From Utricularia gibba (taxonomy: Eukaryota > Streptophyta > Magnoliopsida > Lamiales > Lentibulariaceae): a stretch of 29,955 nucleotides of DNA. The stretch is taken from assembly GCA_002189035.1 (NCBI GenBank), contig NEEC01000484.1:1-29955 (forward strand), in the 5' to 3' direction. How positions within the stretch are numbered: the stretch's first letter is position 1; each line of letters opens with the position of its first letter. Both the position numbers and the translations under genes were made by a program. Of this stretch, positions 1-13,873 are shown piece after piece. The notes beneath the pieces were generated by a model that saw only the letters and a list, made by a program, of their open reading frames with translations, had not been told where the DNA came from and made no database searches.

Positions 1-118
1 CCAGAGCGCGACTCGACCATTTGCTCGATACTAGTGCCAGCCTAGAGCGCCTCCTCAAATATAAATCAGGTTGTTGAGAAAACCATTTGGGGTGCTCATG
101 ACATCCTAACTTCAAAAA
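1..118 (+). repeat. Partial HOR unit 0 (end of monomer D)
   Basis: This is the last 118 bp of a D monomer (second half, D2), cut by the window edge. It carries the D2-specific stretch with the ACTAGT site and the TATAAA-containing block, followed by the conserved GAAAACC box. Confidence 0.95.
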
Positions 119-1375
119 ATGCATCACGATTTTCATCGAGTAGCACCCGATTGGGCTCAGGAGCCAGACCGAACCTTGGGCCCTTACAAAGCTGCCAACG
201 ACAGCACCCGCCTTAAAATGGCAAGCTATTGCTTGAAAAACCATTCAGGCAGCCGCCGAAAACCCAACGTTGATAAATGCATCACTTATTTTCCGGGCTA
301 CAACTGACTATGGGCCATAGCCCGACCCGACCTCTGGCCCAATCCCGAAACCCCCCAAGAGCGCCTTCTGAAATATAAAGTAGAGTGTTGAGAAAACCCG
401 TTGGGGTTCTCATGACATCCTAACTAAAGCAAATGCATTACGATTTCGTCGAGTACGACCCGATTGGGCTTAGTAGCCAGACCGAATCTCGGGCCCTGAC
501 AAAGCTCCCAACTACAGCACCCACCTTAAAACGGCAAGCTGTTGCTTGAAAAACCATTTAGGCAGCCGCCGAAAACCCATCGTTGATAAATGCATCACTT
601 ATTTTCCGGGCTACAACTGACTATTGGCCTGAGCCCGACCCGACCTCTGGCCCAATCCCGAAACCCTCCGAGGGCGCCTTCTCAAATATATAGCAGAGTG
701 TTGAGAAAACCCATTGGGGTTCTCATGACATCCTAACTACATCAAATGCGTTACGATTTTCGTCGAGTGCGACCCGATTGGGCTTAGTAGCCAGACCGAA
801 TCTCGGGCCGGACAAAGCTCCCAACGACAGCACCCGACTTTAAATGGCAAGCTATTGCTTGACAAACCATGTGGGCAGCCGCCGACAACCCAACGTTAAT
901 AAATGCATCACTTCTTTTGCCGGGCTACAGCTGACTTTGGGCTCAAGCCCGACCCGAATCCGGCCCGATCTCGGTGACCCACAAAAGCGCCTTGTCAAGT
1001 GTAAAGCATGCTGTTGAAAAAACCATTTGGGGTGGTCATGAGATCCTAACTTCAATAAAGGCATCACGATTTACGTCGAATGGGATCGGATTGTGCTGTG
1101 AAGTCAGACCGATCCTTGGGTCCGGACGAAGTTCCCAACAACAGCACCCGCAAAAAAAACGACAACTTTTCCTCGAAAAAAGCATGTAGGCAGCCGCCGA
1201 AAACCCAACGTTAATAAATGCATCACTTTTTTGGCCGGGCTACAAATGACTATGGGCCAGAGCGCGACTCGACCATTTGCTCGATACTAGTGCCAGCCTA
1301 GAGCGCCTCCTCAAATATAAATCAGGTTGTTGAGAAAACCATTTGGGGTGCTCATGACATCCTAACTTCAAAAAA
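119..1375 (+). repeat. HOR unit 1 (A-B-C-D)
   Basis: Length 1257 bp. A 119-432, B 433-745, C 746-1058, D 1059-1375. D is 2 bp longer than the usual 315 bp because two A-runs are each one base longer (eight A at 1152-1159, and seven A just before the next unit). C has the left-type GACAAACC and D the left-type TTTACG variant. The C-run in A2 has six bases. Confidence 0.95.
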
Positions 1376-2628
1376 ATGCATCACGATTTTCATCGAGTAG
1401 CACCCGATTGGGCTCAGGAGCCAGACCGAACCTTGGGCCCTTACAAAGCTGCCAACGACAGCACCCGCCTTAAAATGGCAAGCTATTGCTTGAAAAACCA
1501 TTCAGGCAGCCGCCGAAAACCCAACGTTGATAAATGCATCACTTATTTTCCGGGCTACAACTGACTATGGGCCATAGCCCGACCCGACCTCTGGCCCAAT
1601 CCCGAAACCCCCCAAGAGCGCCTTCTGAAATATAAAGTAGAGTGTTGAGAAAACCCGTTGGGGTTCTCATGACATCCTAACTAAAGCAAATGCATTACGA
1701 TTTCGTCGAGTACGACCCGATTGGGCTTAGTAGCCAGACCGAATCTCGGGCCCTGACAAAGCTCCCAACTACAGCACCCACCTTAAAACGGCAAGCTGTT
1801 GCTTGAAAAACCATTTAGGCAGCCGCCGAAAACCCATCGTTGATAAATGCATCACTTATTTTCCGGGCTACAACTGACTATTGGCCTGAGCCCGACCCGA
1901 CCTCTGGCCCAATCCCGAAACCCTCCGAGGGCGCCTTCTCAAATATATAGCAGAGTGTTGAGAAAACCCATTGGGGTTCTCATGACATCCTAACTACATC
2001 AAATGCGTTACGATTTTCGTCGAGTGCGACCCGATTGGGCTTAGTAGCCAGACCGAATCTCGGGCCGGACAAAGCTCCCAACGACAGCACCCGACTTTAA
2101 ATGGCAAGCTATTGCTTGACAAACCATGTGGGCAGCCGCCGACAACCCAACGTTAATAAATGCATCACTTCTTTTGCCGGGCTACAGCTGACTTTGGGCT
2201 AAGCCCGACCCGAATCCGGCCCGATCTCGGTGACCCACAAAAGCGCCTTGTCAAGTGTAAAGCATGCTGTTGAAAAAACCATTTGGGGTGGTCATGAGAT
2301 CCTAACTTCAATAAAGGCATCACGATTTACGTCGAATGGGATCGGATTGTGCTGTGAAGTCAGACCGATCCTTGGGTCCGGACGAAGTTCCCAACAACAG
2401 CACCCGCAAAAAAACGACAACTTTTCCTCGAAAAAAGCATGTAGGCAGCCGCCGAAAACCCAACGTTAATAAATGCATCACTTTTTTGGCCGGGCTACAA
2501 ATGACTATGGGCCAGAGCGCGACTCGACCATTTGCTCGATACTAGTGCCAGCCTAGAGCGCCTCCTCAAATATAAATCAGGTGTTGAGAAAACCATTTGG
2601 GGTGCTCATGACATCCTAACTTCAAAAA
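1376..2628 (+). repeat. HOR unit 2 (A-B-C-D)
   Basis: Length 1253 bp. A 1376-1689, B 1690-2002, C 2003-2314, D 2315-2628. One base is missing in C2 near 2200 (GGGCTAAGCCC for GGGCTCAAGCCC) and one T near 2581 in D2. Left-type variants in C and D. Six-base C-run in A2. Confidence 0.95.
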
Positions 2629-3880
2629 ATGCATCACGATTTTCATCGAGTAGCACCCGATTGGGCTCAGGAGCCAGACCGAACCTTGGGCCCTTACAAA
2701 GCTGCCAACGACAGCACCCGCCTTAAAATGGCAAGCTATTGCTTGAAAAACCATTCAGCAGCCGCCGAAAACCCAACGTTGATAAATGCATCACTTATTT
2801 TCCGGGCTACAACTGACTATGGCCATAGCCCGACCCGACCTCTGGCCCAATCCCGAAACCCCCAAGAGCGCCTTCTGAAATATATAAGTAGAGTGTTGAG
2901 AAAACCCGTTGGGGTTCTCATGACATCCTAACTAAAGCAAATGCATTACGATTTCGTCGAGTACGACCCGATTGGGCTTAGTAGCCAGACCGAATCTCGG
3001 GCCCTGACAAAGCTCCCAACTACAGCACCCACCTTAAAACGGCAAGCTGTTGCTTGAAAAACCATTTAGGCAGCCGCCGAAAACCCATCGTTGATAAATG
3101 CATCACTTATTTTCCGGGCTACAACTGACTATTGGCCTGAGCCCGACCCGACCTCTGGCCCAATCCCGAAACCCTCCGAGGGCGCCTTCTCAAATATATA
3201 GCAGAGTGTTGAGAAAACCCATTGGGGTTCTCATGACATCCTAACTACATCAAATGCGTTACGATTTTCGTCGAGTGCGACCCGATTGGGCTTAGTAGCC
3301 AGACCGAATCTCGGGCCGGACAAAGCTCCCAACGACAGCACCCGACTTTAAATGGCAAGCTATTGCTTGACAAACCATGTGGGCAGCCGCCGACAACCCA
3401 CGTTAATAAATGCATCACTTCTTTTGCCGGGCTACAGCTGACTTTGGGCTCAAGCCCGACCCGAATCCGGCCCGATCTCGGTGACCCACAAAAGCGCCTT
3501 GTCAAGTGTAAAGCATGCTGTTGAAAAAACCATTTGGGGTGGTCATGAGATCCTAACTTCAATAAAGGCATCACGATTTACGTCGAATGGGATCGGATTG
3601 TGCTGTGAAGTCAGACCGATCCTTGGGTCCGGACGAAGTTCCCAACAACAGCACCCGCAAAAAAACGACAACTTTTCCTCGAAAAAAGCATGTAGGCAGC
3701 CGCCGAAAACCCAACGTTAATAAATGCATCACTTTTTTGGCCGGGCTACAAATGACTATGGGCCAGAGCGCGACTCGACCATTTGCTCGATACTAGTGCC
3801 AGCCTAGAGCGCCTCCTCAAATATAAATCAGGTTGTTGAGAAAACCATTTGGGGTGCTCATGACATCCTAACTTCAAAAA
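2629..3880 (+). repeat. HOR unit 3 (A-B-C-D)
   Basis: Length 1252 bp. A 2629-2940, B 2941-3253, C 3254-3565, D 3566-3880. A1 lacks one G near 2758, and A2 has an altered TATA region (ATATATAAG near 2880). C lacks one A near 3400. Left-type variants. Five-base C-run in A2. Confidence 0.95.
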
Positions 3881-5132
3881 ATGCATCACGATTTTCATCG
3901 AGTAGCACCCGATTGGGCTCAGGAGCCAGACCGAACCTTGGGCCCTTACAAAGCTGCCAACGACAGCACCCGCCTTAAAATGGCAAGCTATTGCTTGAAA
4001 AACCATTCAGGCAGCCGCCGAAAACCCAACGTTGATAAATGCATCACTTATTTTCCGGGCTACAACTGACTATGGGCCATAGCCCGACCCGACCTCTGGC
4101 CCAATCCCGAAACCCCCCAAGAGCGCCTTCTGAAATATAAAGTAGAGTGTTGAGAAAACCCGTTGGGGTTCTCATGACATCCTAACTAAAGCAAATGCAT
4201 TACGATTTCGTCGAGTACGACCCGATTGGGCTTAGTAGCCAGACCGAATCTCGGGCCCTGACAAAGCTCCCAACTACAGCACCCACCTTAAAACGGCAAG
4301 CTGTTGCTTGAAAAACCATTTAGGCAGCCGCCGAAAACCCATCGTTGATAAATGCATCACTTATTTCCGGGCTACAACTGACTATTGGCCTGAGCCCGAC
4401 CCGACCTGGCCCAATCCCGAAACCCTCCGAGGGCGCCTTCTCAAATATATAGCAGAGTGTTGAGAAAACCCATTGGGGTTCTCATGACATCCTAACTACA
4501 TCAAATGCGTTACGATTTTCGTCGAGTGCGACCCGATTGGGCTTAGTAGCCAGACCGAATCTCGGGCCGGACAAAGCTCCCAACGACAGCACCCGACTTT
4601 AAATGGCAAGCTATTGCTTGACAAACCATGTGGGCAGCCGCCGACAACCCAACGTTAATAAATGCATCACTTCTTTTGCCGGGCTACAGCTGACTTTGGG
4701 CTCAAGCCCGACCCGAATCCGGCCCGATCTCGGTGACCCACAAAAGCGCCTTGTCAAGTGTAAAGCATGCTGTTGAAAAAACCATTTGGGGTGGTCATGA
4801 GATCCTAACTTCAATAAAGGCATCACGATTTACGTCGAATGGGATCGGATTGTGCTGTGAAGTCAGACCGATCCTTGGGTCCGGACGAAGTTCCCAACAA
4901 CAGCACCCGCAAAAAAACGACAACTTTTCCTCGAAAAAAGCATGTAGGCAGCCGCCGAAAACCCAACGTTAATAAATGCATCACTTTTTTGGCCGGGCTA
5001 CAAATGACTATGGGCCAGAGCGCGACTCGACCATTTGCTCGATACTAGTGCCAGCCTAGAGCGCCTCCTCAAATATAAATCAGGTTGTTGAGAAAACCAT
5101 TTGGGGTGCTCATGACATCCTAACTTCAAAAA
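3881..5132 (+). repeat. HOR unit 4 (A-B-C-D)
   Basis: Length 1252 bp. A 3881-4194, B 4195-4504, C 4505-4817, D 4818-5132. B is 310 bp, having lost one T near 4365 and two bases (CT) near 4406. Left-type variants in C and D. Six-base C-run in A2. Confidence 0.95.
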
Positions 5133-6386
5133 ATGCATCACGATTTTCATCGAGTAGCACCCGATTGGGCTCAGGAGCCAGACCGAACCTTGGGCCCTTA
5201 CAAAGCTGCCAACGACAGCACCCGCCTTAAAATGGCAAGCTATTGCTTGAAAAACCATTCAGGCAGCCGCCGAAAACCCAACGTTGATAAATGCATCACT
5301 TATTTTCCGGGCTACAACTGACTATGGGCCATAGCCCGACCCGACCTCTGGCCCAATCCCGAAACCCCCCAAGAGCGCCTTCTGAAATATAAAGTAGAGT
5401 GTTGAGAAAACCCGTTGGGGTTCTCATGACATCCTAACTAAAGCAAATGCATTACGATTTCGTCGAGTACGACCCGATTGGGCTTAGTAGCCAGACCGAA
5501 TCTCGGGCCCTGACAAAGCTCCCAACTACAGCACCCACCTTAAAACGGCAAGCTGTTGCTTGAAAAACCATTTAGGCAGCCGCCGAAAACCCATCGTTGA
5601 TAAATGCATCACTTATTTTCCGGGCTACAACTGACTATTGGCCTGAGCCCGACCCGACCTCTGGCCCAATCCCGAAACCCTCCGAGGGCGCCTTCTCAAA
5701 TATATAGCAGAGTGTTGAGAAAACCCATTGGGGTTCTCATGACATCCTAACTACATCAAATGCGTTACGATTTTCGTCGAGTGCGACCCGATTGGGCTTA
5801 GTAGCCAGACCGAATCTCGGGCCGGACAAAGCTCCCAACGACAGCACCCGACTTTAAATGGCAAGCTATTGCTTGACAAACCATGTGGGCAGCCGCCGAC
5901 AACCCAACGTTAATAAATGCATCACTTCTTTTGCCGGGCTACAGCTGACTTGGGCTCAAGCCCGACCCGAATCCGGCCCGATCTCGGTGACCCACAAAAG
6001 CGCCTTGTCAAGTGTAAAGCATGCTGTTGAAAAAACCATTGGGGTGGTCATGAGATCCTAACTTCAATAAAGGCATCACGATTTACGTCGAATGGGATCG
6101 GATTGTGCTGTGAAGTCAGACCGATCCTTGGGTCCGGACGAAGTTCCCAACAACAGCACCCGCAAAAAAACGACAACTTTTCCTCGAAAAAAGCATGTAG
6201 GCAGCCGCCGAAAACCCAACGTTAATAAATGCATCACTTTTTTTGGCCGGGCTACAAATGACTATGGGCCAGAGCGCGACTCGACCATTTGCTCGATACT
6301 AGTGCCAGCCTAGAGCGCCTCCTCAAATATAAATCAGGTTGTTGAGAAAACCATTTGGGGTGCTCATGACATCCTAACTTCAAAAA
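5133..6386 (+). repeat. HOR unit 5 (A-B-C-D)
   Basis: Length 1254 bp. A 5133-5446, B 5447-5759, C 5760-6070, D 6071-6386. C2 has lost one T near 5950 (GACTTGGGC) and one near 6041 (CCATTGGGG). D2 has seven T instead of six near 6238-6244. Left-type variants. Six-base C-run in A2. Confidence 0.95.
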
Positions 6387-7637
6387 ATGCATCACGATTT
6401 TCATCGAGTAGCACCCGATTGGGCTCAGGAGCCAGACCGAACCTTGGGCCCTTACAAAGCTGCCAACGACAGCACCCGCCTTAAAATGGCAAGCTATTGC
6501 TTGAAAAACCATTCAGGCAGCCGCCGAAAACCCAACGTTGATAAATGCATCACTTATTTTCCGGGCTACAACTGACTATGGGCCATAGCCCGACCCGACC
6601 TCTGGCCCAATCCCGAAACCCCCAAGAGCGCCTTCTGAAATATAAAGTAGAGTGTTGAGAAAACCCGTTGGGGTTCTCATGACATCCTAACTAAAGCAAA
6701 TGCATTACGATTTCGTCGAGTACGACCCGATTGGGCTTAGTAGCCAGACCGAATCTCGGGCCCTGACAAAGCTCCCAACTACAGCACCCACCTTAAAACG
6801 GCAAGCTGTTGCTTGAAAAACCATTTAGGCAGCCGCCGAAAACCCATCGTTGATAAATGCATCACTTATTTCCGGGCTACAACTGACTATTGGCCTGAGC
6901 CCGACCGACCTCTGGCCCAATCCCGAAACCCTCCGAGGGCGCCTTCTCAAATATATAGCAGAGTGTTGAGAAAACCCATTGGGGTTCTCATGACATCCTA
7001 ACTACATCAAATGCGTTACGATTTTCGTCGAGTGCGACCCGATTGGGCTTAGTAGCCAGACCGAATCTCGGGCCGGACAAAGCTCCCAACGACAGCACCC
7101 GACTTTAAATGGCAAGCTATTGCTTGACAAACCATGTGGGCAGCCGCCGACAACCCAACGTTAATAAATGCATCACTTCTTTTGCCGGGCTACAGCTGAC
7201 TTTGGGCTCAAGCCCGACCCGAATCCGGCCCGATCTCGGTGACCCACAAAAGCGCCTTGTCAAGTGTAAAGCATGCTGTTGAAAAAACCATTTGGGGTGG
7301 TCATGAGATCCTAACTTCAATAAAGGCATCACGATTTACGTCGAATGGGATCGGATTGTGCTGTGAAGTCAGACCGATCCTTGGGTCCGGACGAAGTTCC
7401 CAACAACAGCACCCGCAAAAAAACGACAACTTTTCCTCGAAAAAAGCATGTAGGCAGCCGCCGAAAACCCAACGTTAATAAATGCATCACTTTTTTGGCC
7501 GGCTACAAATGACTATGGGCCAGAGCGCGACTCGACCATTTGCTCGATACTAGTGCCAGCCTAGAGCGCCTCCTCAAATATAAATCAGGTTGTTGAGAAA
7601 ACCATTTGGGGTGCTCATGACATCCTAACTTCAAAAA
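6387..7637 (+). repeat. HOR unit 6 (A-B-C-D)
   Basis: Length 1251 bp. A 6387-6699, B 6700-7010, C 7011-7323, D 7324-7637. B2 lost one T near 6872 and one C near 6904. D2 lost one G near 7500 (GGCCGGC). Left-type variants. Five-base C-run in A2. Confidence 0.95.
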
Positions 7638-8890
7638 ATGCATCACGATTTTCATCGAGTAGCACCCGATTGGGCTCAGGAGCCAGACCGAACCTTGGGC
7701 CCTTACAAAGCTGCCAACGACAGCACCCGCCTTAAAATGGCAAGCTATTGCTTGAAAAACCATTCAGGCAGCCGCCGAAAACCCAACGTTGATAAATGCA
7801 TCACTTATTTTCCGGGCTACAACTGACTATGGGCCATAGCCCGACCCGACCTCTGGCCCAATCCCGAAACCCCCAAGAGCGCCTTCTGAAATATAAAGTA
7901 GAGTGTTGAGAAAACCCGTTGGGGTTCTCATGACATCCTAACTAAAGCAAATGCATTACGATTTCGTCGAGTACGACCCGATTGGGCTTAGTAGCCAGAC
8001 CGAATCTCGGGCCCTGACAAAGCTCCCAACTACAGCACCCACCTTAAAACGGCAAGCTGTTGCTTGAAAAACCATTTAGGCAGCCGCCGAAAACCCATCG
8101 TTGATAAATGCATCACTTATTTTCCGGCTACAACTGACTATTGGCCTGAGCCCGACCCGACCTCTGGCCCAATCCCGAAACCCTCCGAGGGCGCCTTCTC
8201 AAATATATAGCAGAGTGTTGAGAAAACCCATTGGGGTTCTCATGACATCCTAACTACATCAAATGCGTTACGATTTTCGTCGAGTGCGACCCGATTGGGC
8301 TTAGTAGCCAGACCGAATCTCGGGCCGGACAAAGCTCCCAACGACAGCACCCGACTTTAAATGGCAAGCTATTGCTTGACAAACCATGTGGGCAGCCGCC
8401 GACAACCCAACGTTAATAAATGCATCACTTCTTTTGCCGGGCTACAGCTGACTTTGGGCTCAAGCCCGACCCGAATCCGGCCCGATCTCGGTGACCCACA
8501 AAAGCGCCTTGTCAAGTGTAAAGCATGCTGTTGAAAAAACCATTTGGGGTGGTCATGAGATCCTAACTTCAATAAAGGCATCACGATTTACGTCGAATGG
8601 GATCGGATTGTGCTGTGAAGTCAGACCGATCCTTGGGTCCGGACGAAGTTCCCAAACAACAGCACCCGCAAAAAACGACAACTTTTCCTCGAAAAAAGCA
8701 TGTAGGCAGCCGCCGAAAACCCAACGTTAATAAATGCATCACTTTTTTGGCCGGGCTACAAATGACTATGGGCCAGAGCGCGACTCGACCATTTGCTCGA
8801 TACTAGTGCCAGCCTAGAGCGCCTCCTCAAATATAAATCAGGTTGTTGAGAAAACCATTTGGGGTGCTCATGACATCCTAACTTCAAAAA
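7638..8890 (+). repeat. HOR unit 7 (A-B-C-D)
   Basis: Length 1253 bp. A 7638-7950, B 7951-8262, C 8263-8575, D 8576-8890. B2 has lost one G near 8127. In D1 an extra A (CCCAAACAACAG near 8652) is compensated by one A fewer in the A-run downstream. Left-type variants. Five-base C-run in A2. Confidence 0.95.
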
Positions 8891-10144
8891 ATGCATCACG
8901 ATTTTCATCGAGTAGCACCCGATTGGGCTCAGGAGCCAGACCGAACCTTGGGCCCTTACAAAGCTGCCAACGACAGCACCCGCCTTAAAATGGCAAGCTA
9001 TTGCTTGAAAAACCATTCAGGCAGCCGCCGAAAACCCAACGTTGATAAATGCATCACTTATTTTCCGGGCTACAACTGACTATGGGCCATAGCCCGACCC
9101 GACCTCTGGCCCAATCCCGAAACCCCCAAAGAGCGCCTTCTGAAATATAAAGTAGAGTGTTGAGAAAACCCGTTGGGGTTCTCATGACATCCTAACTAAA
9201 GCAAATGCATTACGATTTCGTCGAGTACGACCCGATTGGGCTTAGTAGCCAGACCGAATCTCGGGCCCTGACAAAGCTCCCAACTACAGCACCCACCTTA
9301 AAACGGCAAGCTGTTGCTTGAAAAACCATTTAGGCAGCCGCCGAAAACCATCGTTGATAAATGCATCACTTATTTTCCGGGCTACAACTGACTATTGGCC
9401 TGAGCCCGACCCGACCTCTGGCCCAATCCCGAAACCCTCCGAGGGCGCCTTCTCAAATATATAGCAGAGTGTTGAGAAAACCCATTGGGGTTCTCATGAC
9501 ATCCTAACTACATCAAATGCGTTACGATTTTCGTCGAGTGCGACCCGATTGGGCTTAGTAGCCAGACCGAATCTCGGGCCGGACAAAGCTCCCAACGACA
9601 GCACCCGACTTTAAATGGCAAGCTATTGCTTGACAAACCATGTGGGCAGCCGCCGACAACCCAACGTTAATAAATGCATCACTTCTTTTGCCGGGCTACA
9701 GCTGACTTTGGGCTCAAGCCCGACCCGAATCCGGCCCGATCTCGGTGACCCACAAAAGCGCCTTGTCAAGTGTAAAGCATGCTGTTGAAAAAACCATTTG
9801 GGGTGGTCATGAGATCCTAACTTCAATAAAGGCATCACGATTTACGTCGAATGGGATCGGATTGTGCTGTGAAGTCAGACCGATCCTTGGGTCCGGACGA
9901 AGTTCCCAACAACAGCACCCGCAAAAAAACGACAACTTTTCCTCGAAAAAAGCATGTAGGCAGCCGCCGAAAACCCAACGTTAATAAATGCATCACTTTT
10001 TTGGCCGGGCTACAAATGACTATGGGCCAGAGCGCGACTCGACCATTTGCTCGATACTAGTGCCAGCCTAGAGCGCCTCCTCAAATATAAATCAGGTTGT
10101 TGAGAAAACCATTTGGGGTGCTCATGACATCCTAACTTCAAAAA
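8891..10144 (+). repeat. HOR unit 8 (A-B-C-D)
   Basis: Length 1254 bp. A 8891-9204, B 9205-9516, C 9517-9829, D 9830-10144. A2 has five C followed by three A near 9123-9130 where other units have two A. B1 has lost one C near 9349. Left-type variants in C and D. Confidence 0.95.
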
Positions 10145-11380
10145 ATGCATCACGATTTTCATCGAGTAGCACCCGATTGGGCTCAGGAGCCAGACCGAAC
10201 CTTGGGCCCTTACAAAGCTGCCAACGACAGCACCCGCCTTAAAATGGCAAGCTATTGCTTGAAAAACCATTCAGGCAGCCGCCGAAAACCCAACGTTGAT
10301 AAATGCATCACTTATTTCCGGGCTACAACTGACTATGGGCCATAGCCCGACCCGACCTCTGGCCCAATCCGAAACCCCCGAGCGCCTTCTGAAATATAAA
10401 GTAGAGTGTTGAGAAAACCCGTTGGGGTTCTCATGACATCCTAACTAAAGCAAATGCATTACGATTTCGTCGAGTACGACCCGATTGGGCTTAGTAGCCA
10501 GACCGAATCTCGGGCCCTGACAAAGCTCCCAACTACAGCACCCACCTTAAAACGGCAAGCTGTTGCTTGAAAAACCATTTAGGCAGCCGCCGAAAACCCA
10601 TCGTTGATAAATGCATCACTTATTTTCCGGGCTACAACTGACTATTGGCCTGAGCCCGACCCGACCTCTGGCCCAATCCCGAAACCCTCCGAGGGCGCCT
10701 TCTCAAATATATAGCAGAGTGTTGAGAAAACCCATTGGGGTTCTCATGACATCCTAACTACATCAAATGCGTTACGATTTTCGTCGAGTGCGACCCGATT
10801 GGGCTTAGTAGCCAGACCGAATCTCGGGCCGGACAAAGCTCCCAACTTTAAATGGCAAGCTATTGCTTGACAAACCATGTGGGCAGCCGCCGACAACCCA
10901 ACGTTAATAAATGCATCACTTCTTTTGCCGGGCTACAGCTGACTTGGGCTCAAGCCCGACCCGAATCCGGCCCGATCTCGGTGACCCACAAAAGCGCCTT
11001 GTCAAGTGTAAAGCATGCTGTTGAAAAAACCATTTGGGGTGGTCATGAGATCCTAACTTCAATAAAGGCATCACGATTTACGTCGAATGGGATCGGATTG
11101 TGCTGTGAAGTCAGACCGATCCTTGGGTCCGGACGAAGTTCCCAACAACAGCACCCGCAAAAAAACGACAACTTTTCCTCGAAAAAAGCATGTAGGCAGC
11201 CGCCGAAAACCCAACGTTAATAAATGCATCACTTTTTTGGCCGGGCTACAAATGACTATGGGCCAGAGCGCGACTCGACCATTTGCTCGATACTAGTGCC
11301 AGCCTAGAGCGCCTCCTCAAATATAAATCAGGTTGTTGAGAAAACCATTTGGGGTGCTCATGACATCCTAACTTCAAAAA
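10145..11380 (+). repeat. HOR unit 9 (A-B-C-D) with 13-bp deletion in C
   Basis: Length 1236 bp, the shortest complete unit. A 10145-10453 (309 bp), B 10454-10766, C 10767-11065 (299 bp), D 11066-11380. C1 carries the 13-bp deletion joined at 10846/10847, and C2 has lost one T near 10944. A2 lost bases near 10316 and 10369, and the AA after its C-run is gone (CCCCCGAGCG near 10380), a variant shared with unit 14. Confidence 0.95.
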
Positions 11381-12633
11381 ATGCATCACGATTTTCATCG
11401 AGTAGCACCCGATTGGGCTCAGGAGCCAGACCGAACCTTGGGCCCTTACAAAGCTGCCAACGACAGCACCCGCCTTAAAATGGCAAGCTATTGCTTGAAA
11501 AAACCATTCAGGCAGCCGCCGAAAACCCAACGTTGATAAATGCATCACTTATTTTCCGGGCTACAACTGACTATGGGCCATAGCCCGACCCGACCTCTGG
11601 CCCAATCCCGAAACCCCCCAAGAGCGCCTTCTGAAATATAAAGTAGAGTGTTGAGAAAACCCGTTGGGGTTCTCATGACATCCTAACTAAAGCAAATGCA
11701 TTACGATTTCGTCGAGTACGACCCGATTGGGCTTAGTAGCCAGACCGAATCTCGGGCCCTGACAAAGCTCCCAACTACAGCACCCACCTTAAAACGGCAA
11801 GCTGTTGCTTGAAAAACCATTTAGGCAGCCGCCGAAAACCCATCGTTGATAAATGCATCACTTATTTTCCGGGCTACAACTGACTATTGGCCTGAGCCCG
11901 ACCCGACCTCTGGCCCAATCCCGAAACCCTCCGAGGGCGCCTTCAAATATATAGCAGAGTGTTGAGAAAACCCATTGGGGTTCTCATGACATCCTAACTA
12001 CATCAAATGCGTTACGATTTTCGTCGAGTGCGACCCGATTGGGCTTAGTAGCCAGACCGAATCTCGGGCCGGACAAAGCTCCCAACGACAGCACCCGACT
12101 TTAAATGGCAAGCTATTGCTTGACAAACCATGTGGGCAGCCGCCGACAACCCAACGTTAATAAATGCATCACTTCTTTTGCCGGGCTACAGCTGACTTTG
12201 GGCTCAAGCCCGACCCGAATCCGGCCCGATCTCGGTGACCCACAAAAGCGCCTTGTCAAGTGTAAAGCATGCTGTTGAAAAAACCATTTGGGGTGGTCAT
12301 GAGATCCTAACTTCAATAAAGGCATCACGATTTACGTCGAATGGGATCGGATTGTGCTGTGAAGTCAGACCGATCCTTGGGTCCGGACGAAGTTCCCAAC
12401 AACAGCACCCGCAAAAAAACGACAACTTTTCCTCGAAAAAAGCATGTAGGCAGCCGCCGAAAACCCAACGTTAATAAATGCATCACTTTTTTGGCCGGCT
12501 ACAAATGACTATGGGCCAGAGCGCGACTCGACCATTTGCTCGATACTAGTGCCAGCCTAGAGCGCCTCCTCAAATATAAATCAGGTTGTTGAGAAAAACA
12601 TTTGGGGTGCTCATGACATCCTAACTTCAAAAA
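11381..12633 (+). repeat. HOR unit 10 (A-B-C-D)
   Basis: Length 1253 bp. A 11381-11695, B 11696-12006, C 12007-12319, D 12320-12633. A1 has one extra A near 11503. B2 lost two bases near 11944. D2 lost one G near 12496 and has a C-to-A change at 12598 inside the GAAAACC box. C lacks the 13-bp deletion seen in units 9, 11 and 12. Six-base C-run in A2. Confidence 0.95.
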
Positions 12634-13873
12634 ATGCATCACGATTTTCATCGAGTAGCACCCGATTGGGCTCAGGAGCCAGACCGAACCTTGGGCCCTT
12701 ACAAAGCTGCCAACGACAGCACCCGCCTTAAAATGGCAAGCTATTGCTTGAAAAACCATTCAGGCAGCCGCCGAAAACCCAACGTTGATAAATGCATCAC
12801 TTATTTTCCGGGCTACAACTGACTATGGGCCATAGCCCGACCCGACCTCTGGCCCAATCCCGAAACCCCCCAAGAGCGCCTTCTGAAATATAAAGTAGAG
12901 TGTTGAGAAAACCCGTTGGGGTTCTCATGACATCCTAACTAAAGCAAATGCATTACGATTTCGTCGAGTACGACCCGATTGGGCTTAGTAGCCAGACCGA
13001 ATCTCGGGCCCTGACAAAGCTCCCAACTACAGCACCCACCTTAAAACGGCAAGCTGTTGCTTGAAAAACCATTTAGGCAGCCGCCGAAAACCCATCGTTG
13101 ATAAATGCATCACTTATTTTCCGGGCTACAACTGACTATTGGCCTGAGCCCGACCCGACCTCTGGCCCAATCCCGAAACCCTCCGAGGGCGCCTTCTCAA
13201 ATATATAGCAGAGTGTTGAGAAAACCCATTGGGGTTCTCATGACATCCTAACTACATCAAATGCGTTACGATTTTCGTCGAGTGCGACCCGATTGGGCTT
13301 AGTAGCCAGACCGAATCTCGGGCCGGACAAAGCTCCCAACTTTAAATGGCAAGCTATTGCTTGACAAACCATGTGGGCAGCCGCCGACAACCCAACGTTA
13401 ATAAATGCATCACTTCTTTTGCCGGGCTACAGCTGACTTTGGGCTCAAGCCCGACCCGAATCCGGCCCGATCTCGGTGACCCACAAAAGCGCCTTGTCAA
13501 GTGTAAAGCATGCTGTTGAAAAAACCATTTGGGTGGTCATGAGATCCTAACTTCAATAAAGGCATCACGATTTACGTCGAATGGATCGGATTGTGCTGTG
13601 AAGTCAGACCGATCCTTGGGTCCGGACGAAGTTCCCAACAACAGCACCCGCAAAAAAACGACAACTTTTCCTCGAAAAAAGCATGTAGGCAGCCGCCGAA
13701 AACCCAACGTTAATAAATGCATCACTTTTTTGGCCGGGCTACAAATGACTATGGGCCAGAGCGCGACTCGACCATTTGCTCGATACTAGTGCCAGCCTAG
13801 AGCGCCTCCTCAAATATAAATCAGGTTGTTGAGAAAACCATTTGGGGTGCTCATGACATCCTAACTTCAAAAA
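12634..13873 (+). repeat. HOR unit 11 (A-B-C-D) with 13-bp deletion in C
   Basis: Length 1240 bp. A 12634-12947, B 12948-13260, C 13261-13559 (299 bp), D 13560-13873. C1 carries the 13-bp deletion joined at 13340/13341, and C2 lost one G near 13532. D1 lost one G near 13584. Six-base C-run in A2. Confidence 0.95.

Noticed and set aside
10852-11220. The longer open frames of about 100-125 residues in some units (for example 10852-11220, 24836-25213)
   Set aside because: They arise where single-base indels join neighbouring frames of the repeat, so the length is an accident of frameshift, not conservation.
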